Shown one piece after another: positions 41,919 to 53,088 of a stretch of DNA of 64,000 nt. The stretch's first letter is position 1; each line of letters starts with the position of its first letter. The DNA is taken from contig NZ_CP064951.1 in the NCBI RefSeq assembly GCF_011751945.2, forward strand, positions 186,001 through 250,000, given 5' to 3'. The notes under the pieces are model-generated. The model worked only from the letters and a program-made list of their open reading frames with translations, was not told the DNA's origin and searched no databases. This DNA comes from Actinomyces sp. zg-332. Its GTDB lineage: Bacteria; Actinomycetota; Actinomycetes; Actinomycetales; Actinomycetaceae. The position numbers and the translations under genes are program-made.

Positions 41919-44900
41919 ATGAAAGACAAAAGCACAAAAAGAACTATAAAACTACGGGATAAAGAACAAACAGTAACAAATAATTCCCCGGCTTTGAAAA
42001 ACTACTTAGAAGAACTAGTAAAATCTGAAAAAATACAAGAGATAATACAAGAATCCAAAACACTAAATAACGTAAATATCAGCACTAACAAAAACATAGT
42101 ACCACCAATTTTAGCGATACTTAGCAAATACTCACAGCAAATAAAAACTAAAAAACCCAGACAAATAGTGGCAGTAATACCCGATAGTAAAAACGCTCAA
42201 ATAGTAGCTGAATACTTAAAATCTTTCACTCAAAACGTTGCTTATTTACCAGCATGGGAAACCTTGCCACATGAAAGACTATCACCACGTATAGACACAA
42301 TGTCAATTAGAAACAAAGTACTGTCTAATTTAGTTATAAATAGTCAAAACTTAGCGGAAAATCAAGGTGAGTCTTTAGAAAATCCTATACAAATACTAGT
42401 TACATCCGCCAGAGCATTTGTGCAACCAATAATTATCAATGAAAAAAGATTCGAAAAAATAAACTTATCACTAAATCAAGAAATTGATTTTGAATACCTA
42501 CAGGCTAACTTAACAAATATTGGTTATACTCGCGCAGAAGTAGTGTCTACAAGAGGAGAATATGCAGTACACGGCGGAATAATCGACATTTTTATCCCAA
42601 CAGAAGAACACCCCATAAGATTAGAGTTCTTCGGCGATGAAATAGACAGCATGGAATACTTCTCAGTTGAAAATCAACGTACATTAGGTAAAGAAGTAAA
42701 ACAAGTTACAATCTATGCTTGCAGAGAACTAATAATTGATGAGCATATAAAGTTTCTAGCACAAACATATAAACAACAAATGCCAGAGATAGCGCATATG
42801 CTTGAAAAAATAGAAAACGGCATATACCCTCAAGGATTTGAATCCCTCAGCTCTATTTTCAACCACAATATAGAACCAATAACTAAACTTATAAGCGATG
42901 ACTCAATAATAGTTTTACAAAATATTGAAAGTATCAAAAAAATATACGAAGACCTCGAACAAACAGCTCAAGAATTCTTAGAAGCAACTTGGAAATACTC
43001 TCAATCAGAAGAAGAAACTCCAATAGGAATAGATACAACGTCGTTTTATAATATTTCAGATTTGCTAGCTACTACAAAGCCAACTATATCTAAATGGTAT
43101 ATAGGTGAAATAGGTGAAGGTGAAGATATAGATACAAACATAACTTTACCAGTCAATGAAATACCAAACTATAACTCTAATTACAAAAAACTATGTTCAG
43201 ATTTACAAAATGGTATAAAAACAAGCAAACAAATATTTATATCAAACCCAAATATAACCCATTTGGAAAGACTTGAAAAAATATTAAACGAAAACGATAT
43301 ACCTACAAGAATAAGTAGCATAAATGCTCATAAACCGACCACATACGAACCACACATAGTACATCTTTTAGACACTCAAGCTACGAATGGCTATGAATTT
43401 GAAGAGATAGTTTTTATTACGCATAACGACATAAGTAGCAAAATAAACAGGAATGAGTCTAAGAAAAACAACATACGAAAAAGACAAAAAGCAATAGACC
43501 CAATGACTCTAAAACCTGGAGATTACATAGTCCACAGCTATCACGGAATAGGTCGTTTCGTAGAGTTAACATCTAGGGAAATAAAGAAAAACACATATCG
43601 AGAATATATAGTTATTGAATACGCTCCATCAATAAGAGGAAAAGAAAACGACAAGCTATTTGTTCCAACTGATAGCTTAGACAGAATCAGCAAATACACT
43701 GGAGGTACACCTACCTTACATAAACTAGGTGGAAGTGACTGGGCAAAAGCAAAACAAAAAGCTCGAAAAGCAATTAGAGAAATTACTACAGAACTAGTTC
43801 AACTATACGCTAAGAGAGCTAACGCGAAAGGCTATGCTTTCTCACCAGATACACCGTGGCAAAGAGAACTAGAAAGCTCTTTTGAACACGTAGAAACTGC
43901 TGATCAGCTAACTGTGATCGAAGAAATAAAGAAAGACATGGAAAAACCAACTCCAATGGATCGTTTGCTATGCGGAGATGTGGGATACGGAAAAACAGAA
44001 GTAGCGGTTAGAGCAGCCTTCAAAGCTGTACAAGATGGAAAACAAGTTGCAGTACTAGCCCCAACAACTTTGCTGGCACAACAGCACTACGAAACTTTCA
44101 GTAACCGCTATTTAAGCTTCCCAGTGAAAGTAGCGTGCTTATCGCGTTTCACACCAGATAAACAAGCAGAAAAAATCCTGCAAGAATTATCTGAAGGAAC
44201 AATTGATGTAATCATAGGCACACATAGATTGCTCACAGGGCGAGTCACATTCAAAGATCTAGGGTTAATCATAATTGATGAAGAACAACGTTTTGGAGTT
44301 GAGCATAAGGAAACGCTAAAACAATTCAAAAATAATATAGATGTATTATCAATGAGTGCCACCCCAATACCTAGAACTCTAGAAATGGCAGTTACAGGCA
44401 TTAGAGAAATGTCCACTTTATCAACTCCTCCTGAAGAGAGATACCCAATTTTAACTTACGTAGGAGCTTATAAAGATAGACAAGTAGTAGCTGCAATAAA
44501 ACGAGAATTATTACGTGACGGCCAAGTATTTTATGTGCATAACAAAGTTGAAGATATAGATAAAGTTGCCCATAAGATAAAAAACATGATTCCACAAGCT
44601 CGCATAGCTGTAGCTCACGGAAAAATGAACGAAACTCAACTTGAAAAAATCATAGTCGACTTTTGGAATAGACAATACGATGTCCTTGTATGCACAACAA
44701 TAGTTGAGACGGGCTTGGACATACCGAATGTTAATACTTTGATAATTGATAAAGCTGAAAACTTTGGGCTATCACAGTTACACCAATTACGAGGTAGAGT
44801 TGGTAGAGGCAATGAAAGAGCTTATGCGTACTTCTTATACAGCGAGAATAAAACACTCACTGATACAGCCCAAGAAAGACTCGAAACCATTGCTACCAAC

Positions 44901-45752
44901 ACTGACTTAGGCTCTGGAATTAGAGTGGCTTTGAAGGACCTAGAGATACGTGGTGCTGGAAACTTACTTGGGGGAGCGCAATCAGGACACATTGAGGGCG
45001 TAGGCTTTGATTTGTATATGCGAATGCTTACTGAAACAATAGAAGCTTTCAAAGGTGAATATGTACCAGATGTTGAGATAAAAATTGATTTACCATTTGA
45101 CACACGTATACCTGAAGAGTATATACCTAGCGAAAATCAGCGTCTTGAAATGTACTCTAAAATTTCTTCAGCTAAAGATAACGATGCTTTACAAGAAGTG
45201 CTCACCGAACTACGTGACCGTTTCGGATATATTGATCCTAAAGATATATCAGGGTTGCTTTCCAGTATTAAAGTCAAATTTATTGCTAAGAAATATGGTT
45301 TTGAAGAGATAGCTGTGCAGGGTAAGTATATTAGATTTGCTCCAATAGTTTTAAGTGAATCCCAGCTCATGAGACTTATGCGTTTGTACCCGAAAACAGT
45401 TATAAAACAAGCAATCAGAGCGATATTAGTGCCCCTTGAAGAGTTACAAAAGTACGCTGATGGAGCAATAGATGACTTTGAGTTTGCTGATAAAATTGAG
45501 GACAGTTTAAAGAAAATTTTTGATTTTGGGATAACTATTGATAAAACAAGAAATAGTAGTGTTCAGGAAGAAAAACTTCAAAAAGCTAAAGAATTTGCTA
45601 AAGGTATAAATAAAAAACGAGGTATTGACAAGGAACATGAAAAAGACTCTGTATCTACGGAAAACAGCAAAATAAGTAAGTTGAACCGTTCAAAACCTCC
45701 AAAACCTAAGGTTGATATGTCTAAGTTTAAAAGTAAATCAGATTACATGTAG
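41919..45752 (+). CDS. mfd: Transcription-repair coupling factor
   Basis: 1,277 residues, in the upper range for Mfd. The N-terminal third is the UvrB-like module that recruits UvrA; a CarD-like RNA-polymerase-interacting domain starts near residue 525 (LKPGDYIVHSYHGIGRFVEL). The helicase part shows Walker A CGDVGYGKTE (~residue 685), the DEEQ box IIIDEEQRFG (~787) and the QLRGRVGR motif VI region (~955). A TRCF C-terminal domain and a basic tail end it. Mfd pushes stalled RNA polymerase off damaged DNA and calls in nucleotide excision repair. Codons are A-rich at third positions compared with genes at 22-28 kb. Confidence 0.97.
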   Translation: MKDKSTKRTIKLRDKEQTVTNNSPALKNYLEELVKSEKIQEIIQESKTLNNVNISTNKNIVPPILAILSKYSQQIKTKKPRQIVAVIPDSKNAQIVAEYLKSFTQNVAYLPAWETLPHERLSPRIDTMSIRNKVLSNLVINSQNLAENQGESLENPIQILVTSARAFVQPIIINEKRFEKINLSLNQEIDFEYLQANLTNIGYTRAEVVSTRGEYAVHGGIIDIFIPTEEHPIRLEFFGDEIDSMEYFSVENQRTLGKEVKQVTIYACRELIIDEHIKFLAQTYKQQMPEIAHMLEKIENGIYPQGFESLSSIFNHNIEPITKLISDDSIIVLQNIESIKKIYEDLEQTAQEFLEATWKYSQSEEETPIGIDTTSFYNISDLLATTKPTISKWYIGEIGEGEDIDTNITLPVNEIPNYNSNYKKLCSDLQNGIKTSKQIFISNPNITHLERLEKILNENDIPTRISSINAHKPTTYEPHIVHLLDTQATNGYEFEEIVFITHNDISSKINRNESKKNNIRKRQKAIDPMTLKPGDYIVHSYHGIGRFVELTSREIKKNTYREYIVIEYAPSIRGKENDKLFVPTDSLDRISKYTGGTPTLHKLGGSDWAKAKQKARKAIREITTELVQLYAKRANAKGYAFSPDTPWQRELESSFEHVETADQLTVIEEIKKDMEKPTPMDRLLCGDVGYGKTEVAVRAAFKAVQDGKQVAVLAPTTLLAQQHYETFSNRYLSFPVKVACLSRFTPDKQAEKILQELSEGTIDVIIGTHRLLTGRVTFKDLGLIIIDEEQRFGVEHKETLKQFKNNIDVLSMSATPIPRTLEMAVTGIREMSTLSTPPEERYPILTYVGAYKDRQVVAAIKRELLRDGQVFYVHNKVEDIDKVAHKIKNMIPQARIAVAHGKMNETQLEKIIVDFWNRQYDVLVCTTIVETGLDIPNVNTLIIDKAENFGLSQLHQLRGRVGRGNERAYAYFLYSENKTLTDTAQERLETIATNTDLGSGIRVALKDLEIRGAGNLLGGAQSGHIEGVGFDLYMRMLTETIEAFKGEYVPDVEIKIDLPFDTRIPEEYIPSENQRLEMYSKISSAKDNDALQEVLTELRDRFGYIDPKDISGLLSSIKVKFIAKKYGFEEIAVQGKYIRFAPIVLSESQLMRLMRLYPKTVIKQAIRAILVPLEELQKYADGAIDDFEFADKIEDSLKKIFDFGITIDKTRNSSVQEEKLQKAKEFAKGINKKRGIDKEHEKDSVSTENSKISKLNRSKPPKPKVDMSKFKSKSDYM

Positions 45753-45975
45753 ATAAAGTTTTGATAGTAGCTTATTTTAATGTGGATATATTTGGCAGTA
45801 AAATAAAGTAAAACTAGTGTTTTGTCTTACGATGAACCATACTTGTGAGGGTTTGTCAGTATAACTACAGCTTTATTAAGTTATTAAAACAAATAAGGTA
45901 ATAGATAGTGCATTCACCTCGAAAGTATTTCTATCTATGGAGAACAAATAGTAGAATAGAAATTGTCCTTATTAA

Positions 45976-47277
<1,302 letters not shown>

Positions 47278-47302
47278 ATTTTAATTAAATAGAACTATAC
47301 TG

Positions 47303-47336
47303 GTAGGTGGTGGTTTGATTAGAAGCCGCCACCTAC
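47303..47336 (+). terminator. Probable terminator after eno
   Basis: GTAGGTGGTGG (47303-47313) pairs with CCGCCACCTAC (47326-47336). The stem is strong but the T-run is poor. Confidence 0.6.
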
Positions 47337-47360
47337 TATATGTACAATTGATACTTGTAT

Positions 47361-47388
47361 TTGACATGCTAAACACTAGTGTTATTAA
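47361..47388 (+). promoter_or_regulatory. Candidate promoter of the ftsB-like gene
   Basis: A perfect TTGACA (47361-47366), 16 bp, then TATTAA (47383-47388), 28 bp before the start codon. Confidence 0.5.
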
Positions 47389-47415
47389 CCTCTAATACTT
47401 ATAAGGATTCTTGAC

Positions 47416-48438
47416 ATGAAACGACCAAATCTTAACAGACAAGGTTCAAATGCGAATAAGAATCCTAATTTTGCTGAAAAACAAACTAGTAATACAAATA
47501 GTAATTCTAAGTATTTTTCTACGGATAAAGGTATAGGTAAAACATCAGGTAATCGTAAAAATTCAAATCATGAAGATAACGAGCCTAAAGAAAATACAAC
47601 TAAACTATCATCTAGGTTTAAGTTTTTAAGAAGTAAAATCAATCCCACAAAAGAGCTTGAAAACAAAGATTATATTGGTAAAACTCACTCGGATACTGTT
47701 AAAAATACCTCTCACGAGGCAAAGATAAAAGCTCCTAAGATAGAAAAAGAAACTTTTATAAGAAGTATTCGCAAAATAAATAAGACGCAGAAAAATGAAG
47801 CTGAATCTGAAAACCTAAATCAGCGTATACTAAGAGAAAAACGTGAGCGTAAAAGGAAAATTCAGAATAACTCTTCATCGCCACACGATTTAAAATCTAC
47901 TCGTCGTTTCAATAATTTGAGGGATACTTCTTTTAAAATAACTCAAAAAGGTTCATCAAACATTATGCTCACTGTGGTGGCTGTTTTCTTGGTAGTCGGT
48001 GCCTGTTTAGTATTTATGGCACCTACGATAAAAGCTTGGATAGTACAGTCTCAAGATTATAATCGTGTTGAGAACCAGATAGAACAAACTCGTAAACATA
48101 ATCAAGAACTAAAGAATAAGTTACAAAAGCTAAATGAATCTTCATACGTAGCCGATCAAGCTAGACAAAGACTTGGCTATGTTCGAAAAGGTGAAACCAC
48201 CTACGTAGTTGTAGATCCTCAGACAATTACTAAGCAAAAACAAGATGATAGTGTTGCTCAAAAAGCCCCTAGAAAACCTTGGTTCAGTTTGATAAAAGAC
48301 TCAGTTAAAGCTATAGAAGAATCAAAAACTACGGATAAGAAAAAGACTGTGAAAAAGCAGAATGAAGATAAGGAACATACCAGTAAAAATCAGAAACAAG
48401 GCAGTAACGGAAAAGAAAATAAGAAGAAATCTCCATAA
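47416..48438 (+). CDS. FtsB/DivIC-type septum formation protein
   Basis: 340 residues. The N-terminal ~175 residues are polar, basic and probably disordered. One membrane helix follows (IMLTVVAVFLVVGACLVFMA), then a coiled coil (VENQIEQTRKHNQELKNKLQ) and the VADQARQRLGYVRKGETTY motif typical of FtsB/DivIC. A Lys-rich tail ends it. FtsB-type proteins join FtsL and FtsQ in the divisome. The gene order eno-ftsB-DUF501-ppx is the actinobacterial standard. Confidence 0.88.
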   Translation: MKRPNLNRQGSNANKNPNFAEKQTSNTNSNSKYFSTDKGIGKTSGNRKNSNHEDNEPKENTTKLSSRFKFLRSKINPTKELENKDYIGKTHSDTVKNTSHEAKIKAPKIEKETFIRSIRKINKTQKNEAESENLNQRILREKRERKRKIQNNSSSPHDLKSTRRFNNLRDTSFKITQKGSSNIMLTVVAVFLVVGACLVFMAPTIKAWIVQSQDYNRVENQIEQTRKHNQELKNKLQKLNESSYVADQARQRLGYVRKGETTYVVVDPQTITKQKQDDSVAQKAPRKPWFSLIKDSVKAIEESKTTDKKKTVKKQNEDKEHTSKNQKQGSNGKENKKKSP

Positions 48439-48877
48439 AAGTAAAGTTATTGCTGTAGCCCGTAGTAAGATTTTTGCTAAGTTTCATTTTAATACGAAGT
48501 TGTGTTTTTGAGCAAAATTAGGCACTAAACTTAGTTTTTACTAGTTATGAACTTTGAGTAACTTTAGCGTTAAAAATAGCTAGTTTTTGAGGCAATCATA
48601 AAGCGTACATAACTTTTTATCCTTATGCTTGGAAATACAAATGTATAAGGGCTGTATTGAAGTTACAGTTAGTATTTATTAATAGGGTTTATTTACGAGC
48701 TAAAATAAATTAGTAAAAGCTAGATTGATAAATGTAAATATATTTGAATGGAAATATAATTGTTATAAAGTAAAAAATTTCTCAAAACTGACAATAATAT
48801 AAAATCTATAGAGAAAAATAACGTGCATCTAAAGTAAAATAGAGTTGGAATATTAAGAATATATACGAGCATATTGG
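48439..48877. other. Intergenic region between the ftsB-like and DUF501 genes
   Basis: 439 bp of AT-rich DNA without a gene. A small hairpin CCTTAT ... ATAAGG lies near 48621-48650. These genes are usually nearly adjacent in actinobacteria, so the gap is longer than expected. Confidence 0.45.
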
Positions 48878-49405
48878 ATGATAATGAATAATCAAGACAC
48901 GACAGTTACTTCAAAAGATTTAGCAGAACTTGAAAGACAACTTGATAGGGCCCCTAGGGGAGTTGAAAAAATTCCAGCAAGGTGTGTTTGCGGGAACCCT
49001 TTAACAGTAATGACTTCTCCTAGACTAGAAGATGGTACTCCGTTCCCTACAGTTTTTTATTTGACTCATCCAGGAGCAGTAAGGGCTTGTTCGGTCTTAG
49101 AGGCGGAAAAATTCATGGAGACTATGAATGATACTTTGCAAAATGACATTGAGCTTCAGAAAAAATATTCTAAGGCACACGAAAATTATATTGCTCAGCG
49201 TGAACAGCTAGGCGAAGTGCCTGAAATAAAGAACGTTTCTGCAGGCGGTATGCCAACTCGAATAAAATGTTTGCACGCTCTTTTGGGACACACTCTTAGT
49301 GTTGGTCGTGGAATTAATCCAATCGGGGACTGGGTATTAGACGTTATAACTGAACGTAATCTTTGGAATGAAAGTGAGTGCTTCTGTAAGAAAGAAAATG
49401 AATAG
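48878..49405 (+). CDS. DUF501 family protein of unknown function
   Basis: 175 residues. Typical family features are RCVCGNPLTVMTSPRLEDG, PTVFYLTHPG, RIKCLHALLGH and GINPIGDWVLD. Several conserved Cys and His residues suggest metal binding, but no activity is established that I know of. The start may be ATG 48878 or ATG 48884; neither has a good ribosome-binding site. Always found beside ftsB and ppx in actinobacteria, which hints at a link to the cell envelope or stress response. Confidence 0.85.
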   Translation: MIMNNQDTTVTSKDLAELERQLDRAPRGVEKIPARCVCGNPLTVMTSPRLEDGTPFPTVFYLTHPGAVRACSVLEAEKFMETMNDTLQNDIELQKKYSKAHENYIAQREQLGEVPEIKNVSAGGMPTRIKCLHALLGHTLSVGRGINPIGDWVLDVITERNLWNESECFCKKENE

Positions 49406-49556
49406 TTATAAAACATTTGTTTCAAAATAAGCAGATATTTATAACTTATTATTATTTGTATTACGAAGTTACAAAACCAGAACACAATTGTTAGCGTAAA
49501 GTTACTTTATATTAGAAAAATACGGTTAACAGGCTCGTTTAAAAGATAGGTAAAAC

Positions 49557-50552
49557 ATGATCGTTGCAGGCATAGATTGTGGCACAAATTCGATTAGGCT
49601 ACTTATAGCTGAAAAACAAGGAACATCTTTAAAAGATATCGTTCGTATTATGCGAATAGTTAGGCTTGGGCAAGACATAGACAAAACTGGATACTTTGCT
49701 GAGGAAGCTTTGCAAAGGACCTTTGAAAGCTGTGAAGAATTTGCACAAATCTGCAAACAACATAACGTTGAAAAAATACGCTTTGTAGCCACATCTGCAA
49801 CAAGAGACGCAAAAAATCGTGAAGTATTCTTGCAAGGAGTTAAACGTATCCTTGGAGCTGAAGTGGAAGTAATTTCTGGGGACGAAGAGGCGAGTCTATC
49901 ATTTGCTGGAGCTTTGAACGTTCTATCAGCTGAACAAAAACAGGAAAAATCTGGCACTTTGGAAACAGGTTTTCTTACTGAGCGTACATGCCAAAACTCA
50001 AGTAATATTTTAGTTGTAGATATTGGTGGAGGTTCTACCGAATTTGTTTGCGGACACAAAACCCCAGATAAAACTATATCGCTTGATATGGGATGTGTTA
50101 GGATGACTGAGAGATTCCTAAAAGATGGAGTTAACTCACAAAGCATCGCCAAAGCTATAAAAGTCATAGATGAGTATATAGCTAAAGCTGATGAAAAAAT
50201 TGATTTTACACGTATTAGCAAATTCATTGGTTTAGCAGGTTCTATAACTACGATTACTGCAAACTACTTAAAACTCGACAAATACGATTCTGAAAAAATA
50301 CATGCTACTAATATGAGCTTTAAAGATGCAATAAATTCTTGCAATGAACTGTTATATTCGACTCATAAAGAACGTGCATCTATGAGTTTTCTACACCCTA
50401 AACGTGCAGATGTAATAATGGGCGGAGCTTTGGTATTTAGACAAATTCTAATCTATTTTGAAGAAATGAGAAAAGCTAGAAAAACTACTCTAAGCCATGT
50501 TATAACAAGTGAAAACGACATTTTAGATGGCATAGCATTATCAATCGAATAA
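49557..50552 (+). CDS. ppx: Ppx/GppA-type exopolyphosphatase
   Basis: 331 residues of the actin-like ASKHA fold. Motifs: GIDCGTNSIRLLI (phosphate loop), ATSATRDAKNR, ISGDEEASLSFAGAL, the second loop VVDIGGGSTEFV, and IGLAGSITTI. It should cleave inorganic polyphosphate or guanosine pentaphosphate. Short compared with E. coli Ppx because it lacks the C-terminal HD-like domains, as in other actinobacteria. Confidence 0.93.
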   Translation: MIVAGIDCGTNSIRLLIAEKQGTSLKDIVRIMRIVRLGQDIDKTGYFAEEALQRTFESCEEFAQICKQHNVEKIRFVATSATRDAKNREVFLQGVKRILGAEVEVISGDEEASLSFAGALNVLSAEQKQEKSGTLETGFLTERTCQNSSNILVVDIGGGSTEFVCGHKTPDKTISLDMGCVRMTERFLKDGVNSQSIAKAIKVIDEYIAKADEKIDFTRISKFIGLAGSITTITANYLKLDKYDSEKIHATNMSFKDAINSCNELLYSTHKERASMSFLHPKRADVIMGGALVFRQILIYFEEMRKARKTTLSHVITSENDILDGIALSIE

Positions 50553-50664
50553 TAGGGTTATAAAATTGTGATATATAAAGCTTGTTTTCAAGATAATATA
50601 TCTATCATCACTGCACGTAAAATTGCTAAAAACTACTAAAAGCAGCTATTAGGAGTAGAATAAT

Positions 50665-51354
50665 ATGAAAAACTTTCACATAAGCATAGTTAGAATAATA
50701 AACTATTTGAGTGTGACTTTGGGGTTTCTATTCCTAGCTGTGTCTACTAGGGCATTTGATATTAGTTACTACGAAAAACAATTTACTGTAAATGATACCC
50801 CTAGTGTAACTGGCAAATCTATGCAAGAGTTACTTACTATCGCAAATGATTTAATAAAATATATGATTTTGGGAGAATCTTCCTTACTCACGCCACATTT
50901 TTCTAAAAAAGAAGTCTTACATATGTCGGATGTGTATGGCTTGTTCAGTATGATGTATATAGCTCAATTTGTTATAGTTTTGTTGTTAATTTTATCTTTC
51001 GCATATTCTAAGAAAACTAATCAAATATTAGATAATATGATTAGTCTAAGAAAGAGTATAAACATTACATATATTTTAGTTATCGTATTCGCAATACTAT
51101 TATCACAGTTTGATTTTACTCAGTTATTTATATACTTTCATCAAGTATTTTTTAGCAATAATCTTTGGATTTTAAACCCTAATACTGATTTGATGATACA
51201 GATGTTACCAGAGCAATTCTTTTCACGCATAGCTTTGGAAATACTTATCACGTGGATAGTTATGAATATTGTGACTCAAATAATTTTGACTTTAATTATC
51301 AGAAAAAAGAATCCAAAGAAGAATAAAGAAATAACAGAGTTACTTAATAAATAA
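50665..51354 (+). CDS. DUF1461 (TIGR01906-like) integral membrane protein
   Basis: 229 residues with four membrane helices and a long extracytoplasmic loop after the first helix (SYYEKQFTVND ... VLHMSDVYGL). The segment FYFHQVFFSNNLWILNPNTD-like region and MLPEQFFSRI match the conserved end of DUF1461. Function is unknown. TTAGGAG lies before ATG 50665. It closes a plus-strand run and faces nhaA across a shared terminator. Confidence 0.78.
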   Translation: MKNFHISIVRIINYLSVTLGFLFLAVSTRAFDISYYEKQFTVNDTPSVTGKSMQELLTIANDLIKYMILGESSLLTPHFSKKEVLHMSDVYGLFSMMYIAQFVIVLLLILSFAYSKKTNQILDNMISLRKSINITYILVIVFAILLSQFDFTQLFIYFHQVFFSNNLWILNPNTDLMIQMLPEQFFSRIALEILITWIVMNIVTQIILTLIIRKKNPKKNKEITELLNK

Positions 51355-51420
51355 GTTATATAGCTTATTGTTTTATCAGAATATGAATTGCTGAAGTGTA
51401 ACAGTATAGCTCGAATAAAA

Positions 51421-51453
51421 AATGTGGCTAGCACATAAGTAACTAGCCACATA
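51421..51453. terminator. Bidirectional terminator between DUF1461 and nhaA genes
   Basis: TGTGGCTAG (51423-51431) and CTAGCCACA (51443-51451) form a perfect stem between two convergent genes, with A-rich and T-rich flanks. Confidence 0.8.
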
Positions 51454-51464
51454 ATTAATATGTA

Positions 51465-52844
51465 TTAGTGTTGAATACCTAACCTATGCCTTTTATGGCT
51501 AGGTCCACGGTTATGATATCTCAAACGTATTTTTAGAGCTATAGCACCTAGAATACATGAAAGTAAAGTTCCAACTAACACAGCTAATTTAGCGTGTTCT
51601 ATATGTTCTATAGAGTTTGTAAACGCCAAACCAGATACTAGTAATGCCACTGTGAAACCAATACCTGTTAACAAAGAGACAGCAAAAATATCTGATAAAT
51701 CTACACCATTTCCAAGCTTTAGACGGGTTGTCTTAGTTAGTATATAAACGCTTCCCCAAACACCTAAACACTTACCTACAGGCAAGCCAAGAGCAATACC
51801 AATGGTTACAGGATCTGTAAGTGTTTCTTTTAGTCCACCTACGCCAATTGACACACCGGCTGTGAAAAAAGCGAAAACTGGTAAGGCAAAGGCTGAGGAT
51901 AATATATTGAATTTACTAGCTAAATCGTGGGTTAGTTGTTTACCAGATTTACTGTCAATAGTAGCAGGTACTACTAATCCTAGAATTACACCAGCAATTG
52001 TGGCGTGTATTCCGCTCAAATGCATGTAATACCAAGATAATACTGCTAGAGGTAATAGAATATAAAACTTAGTTATACGAAGTTGAACTATTACTGCAAA
52101 AATAGCAATAAATACCAATGAGATGAATAGTGAAATGAAATCCAGGGTTGTTGAATAGAATATAGCGATTACAATTATGGCTAGTAAATCATCAACTACT
52201 GCAAGCGTTAATAGGAAAGTACGAGCTGTTGGTGGCATTCCTTTACCAAATACTCCAAGTATAGCTACAGCAAAAGCGATGTCAGTAGCTGTAGGAATTG
52301 CCCAGCCATGTAAAGTCTCAGGAGAAGACATGACTAATTGCACTACAATGTAGAATACAGCTGGCCCAACCATTCCGAATACAGCTGCAAGCATTGGCAA
52401 GCTAGCCTCACGTATATCACGTAAAGCACCTGTAACAAATTCAGTTTTTAACTCAAGACCCACAACGAAGAAGAATATCATCAGCACTGCGTCACTTGCC
52501 CAGTGGCTAAGTGATAGTTTTAAGCGTATTGTTTCAAAACCAATTTCAGTATGTGCAAGTTGGAAGTATGCGTCACTTAAAGGCGAATTAGCTAATATTA
52601 AAGCAACTATAGCCGCAACGATTAGCAGCATTCCACCTACTGTTTCATCAGCTATTTTACGCTTTATTAGATGTAAAACATGTGGTGTATTTCTTGGTTT
52701 TGAAATAGAGTGTGCCCTATATCCAGGTCTAGTGGATGGTACATAATATGTTTTGTCAAAACGTTGTTTTCCGATACGATACTTAGACGTACGTATTATA
52801 CTGCTTTGCACTGGACGTTTCTTATTTGACTTACTATTTTCCAT
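51465..52844 (-). CDS. nhaA: Na+/H+ antiporter NhaA
   Basis: 459 residues with about twelve membrane helices. NhaA signatures: ANSPLSDAYFQL, MIFFFVVGLELKTEFVTGAL, WAIPTATDIAFAVAILGVFG with the family's TD segment, LTLAVVDDLLAIIVIAIFY with the paired Asp of the ion site, and LLTGIGFTVALLVSGLAF. It expels Na+ in exchange for protons for pH and salt homeostasis. The N-terminal ~60 residues are basic and longer than in E. coli. The tail is His/Arg-rich. Confidence 0.95.
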   Translation of the reverse strand: MENSKSNKKRPVQSSIIRTSKYRIGKQRFDKTYYVPSTRPGYRAHSISKPRNTPHVLHLIKRKIADETVGGMLLIVAAIVALILANSPLSDAYFQLAHTEIGFETIRLKLSLSHWASDAVLMIFFFVVGLELKTEFVTGALRDIREASLPMLAAVFGMVGPAVFYIVVQLVMSSPETLHGWAIPTATDIAFAVAILGVFGKGMPPTARTFLLTLAVVDDLLAIIVIAIFYSTTLDFISLFISLVFIAIFAVIVQLRITKFYILLPLAVLSWYYMHLSGIHATIAGVILGLVVPATIDSKSGKQLTHDLASKFNILSSAFALPVFAFFTAGVSIGVGGLKETLTDPVTIGIALGLPVGKCLGVWGSVYILTKTTRLKLGNGVDLSDIFAVSLLTGIGFTVALLVSGLAFTNSIEHIEHAKLAVLVGTLLSCILGAIALKIRLRYHNRGPSHKRHRLGIQH

Positions 52845-52921
52845 TTACATACATCTCACTTTTTTATATTTACTCTTTGAAGAATATGTGTTAAAGTATT
52901 TGAGTTAGAGCAGTAATGCTC

Positions 52922-52994
52922 GCCCCCGTAGCCCAACGGCAGAGGCAGTCGACTTAAAATCGATCCAGTATGGGTTCGAATCCCATCGGGGGCA
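52922..52994 (+). tRNA. Class-I tRNA with anticodon TAA (nominally Leu), unusual short variable loop
   Basis: A clean 73-nt cloverleaf: acceptor GCCCCCG / CGGGGGC with discriminator A, D-arm, anticodon stem GTCGA / TCGAT with loop CTTAAAA (anticodon TAA), a 5-nt variable loop CCAGT, and T-arm ATGGG-TTCGAAT-CCCAT. Anticodon UAA reads the leucine codon UUA, yet leucine tRNAs normally have a long variable arm. No encoded CCA; T-rich sequence follows. The amino acid identity is therefore uncertain. Confidence 0.85.
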
Positions 52995-53088
52995 CTTTTT
53001 ATTTAAGCTTATATTTATAATACAATACTTTTTATAGTTACAATATCAACACTATTTATATGTGTAAACTGTAAAATATGAGAAAGTC

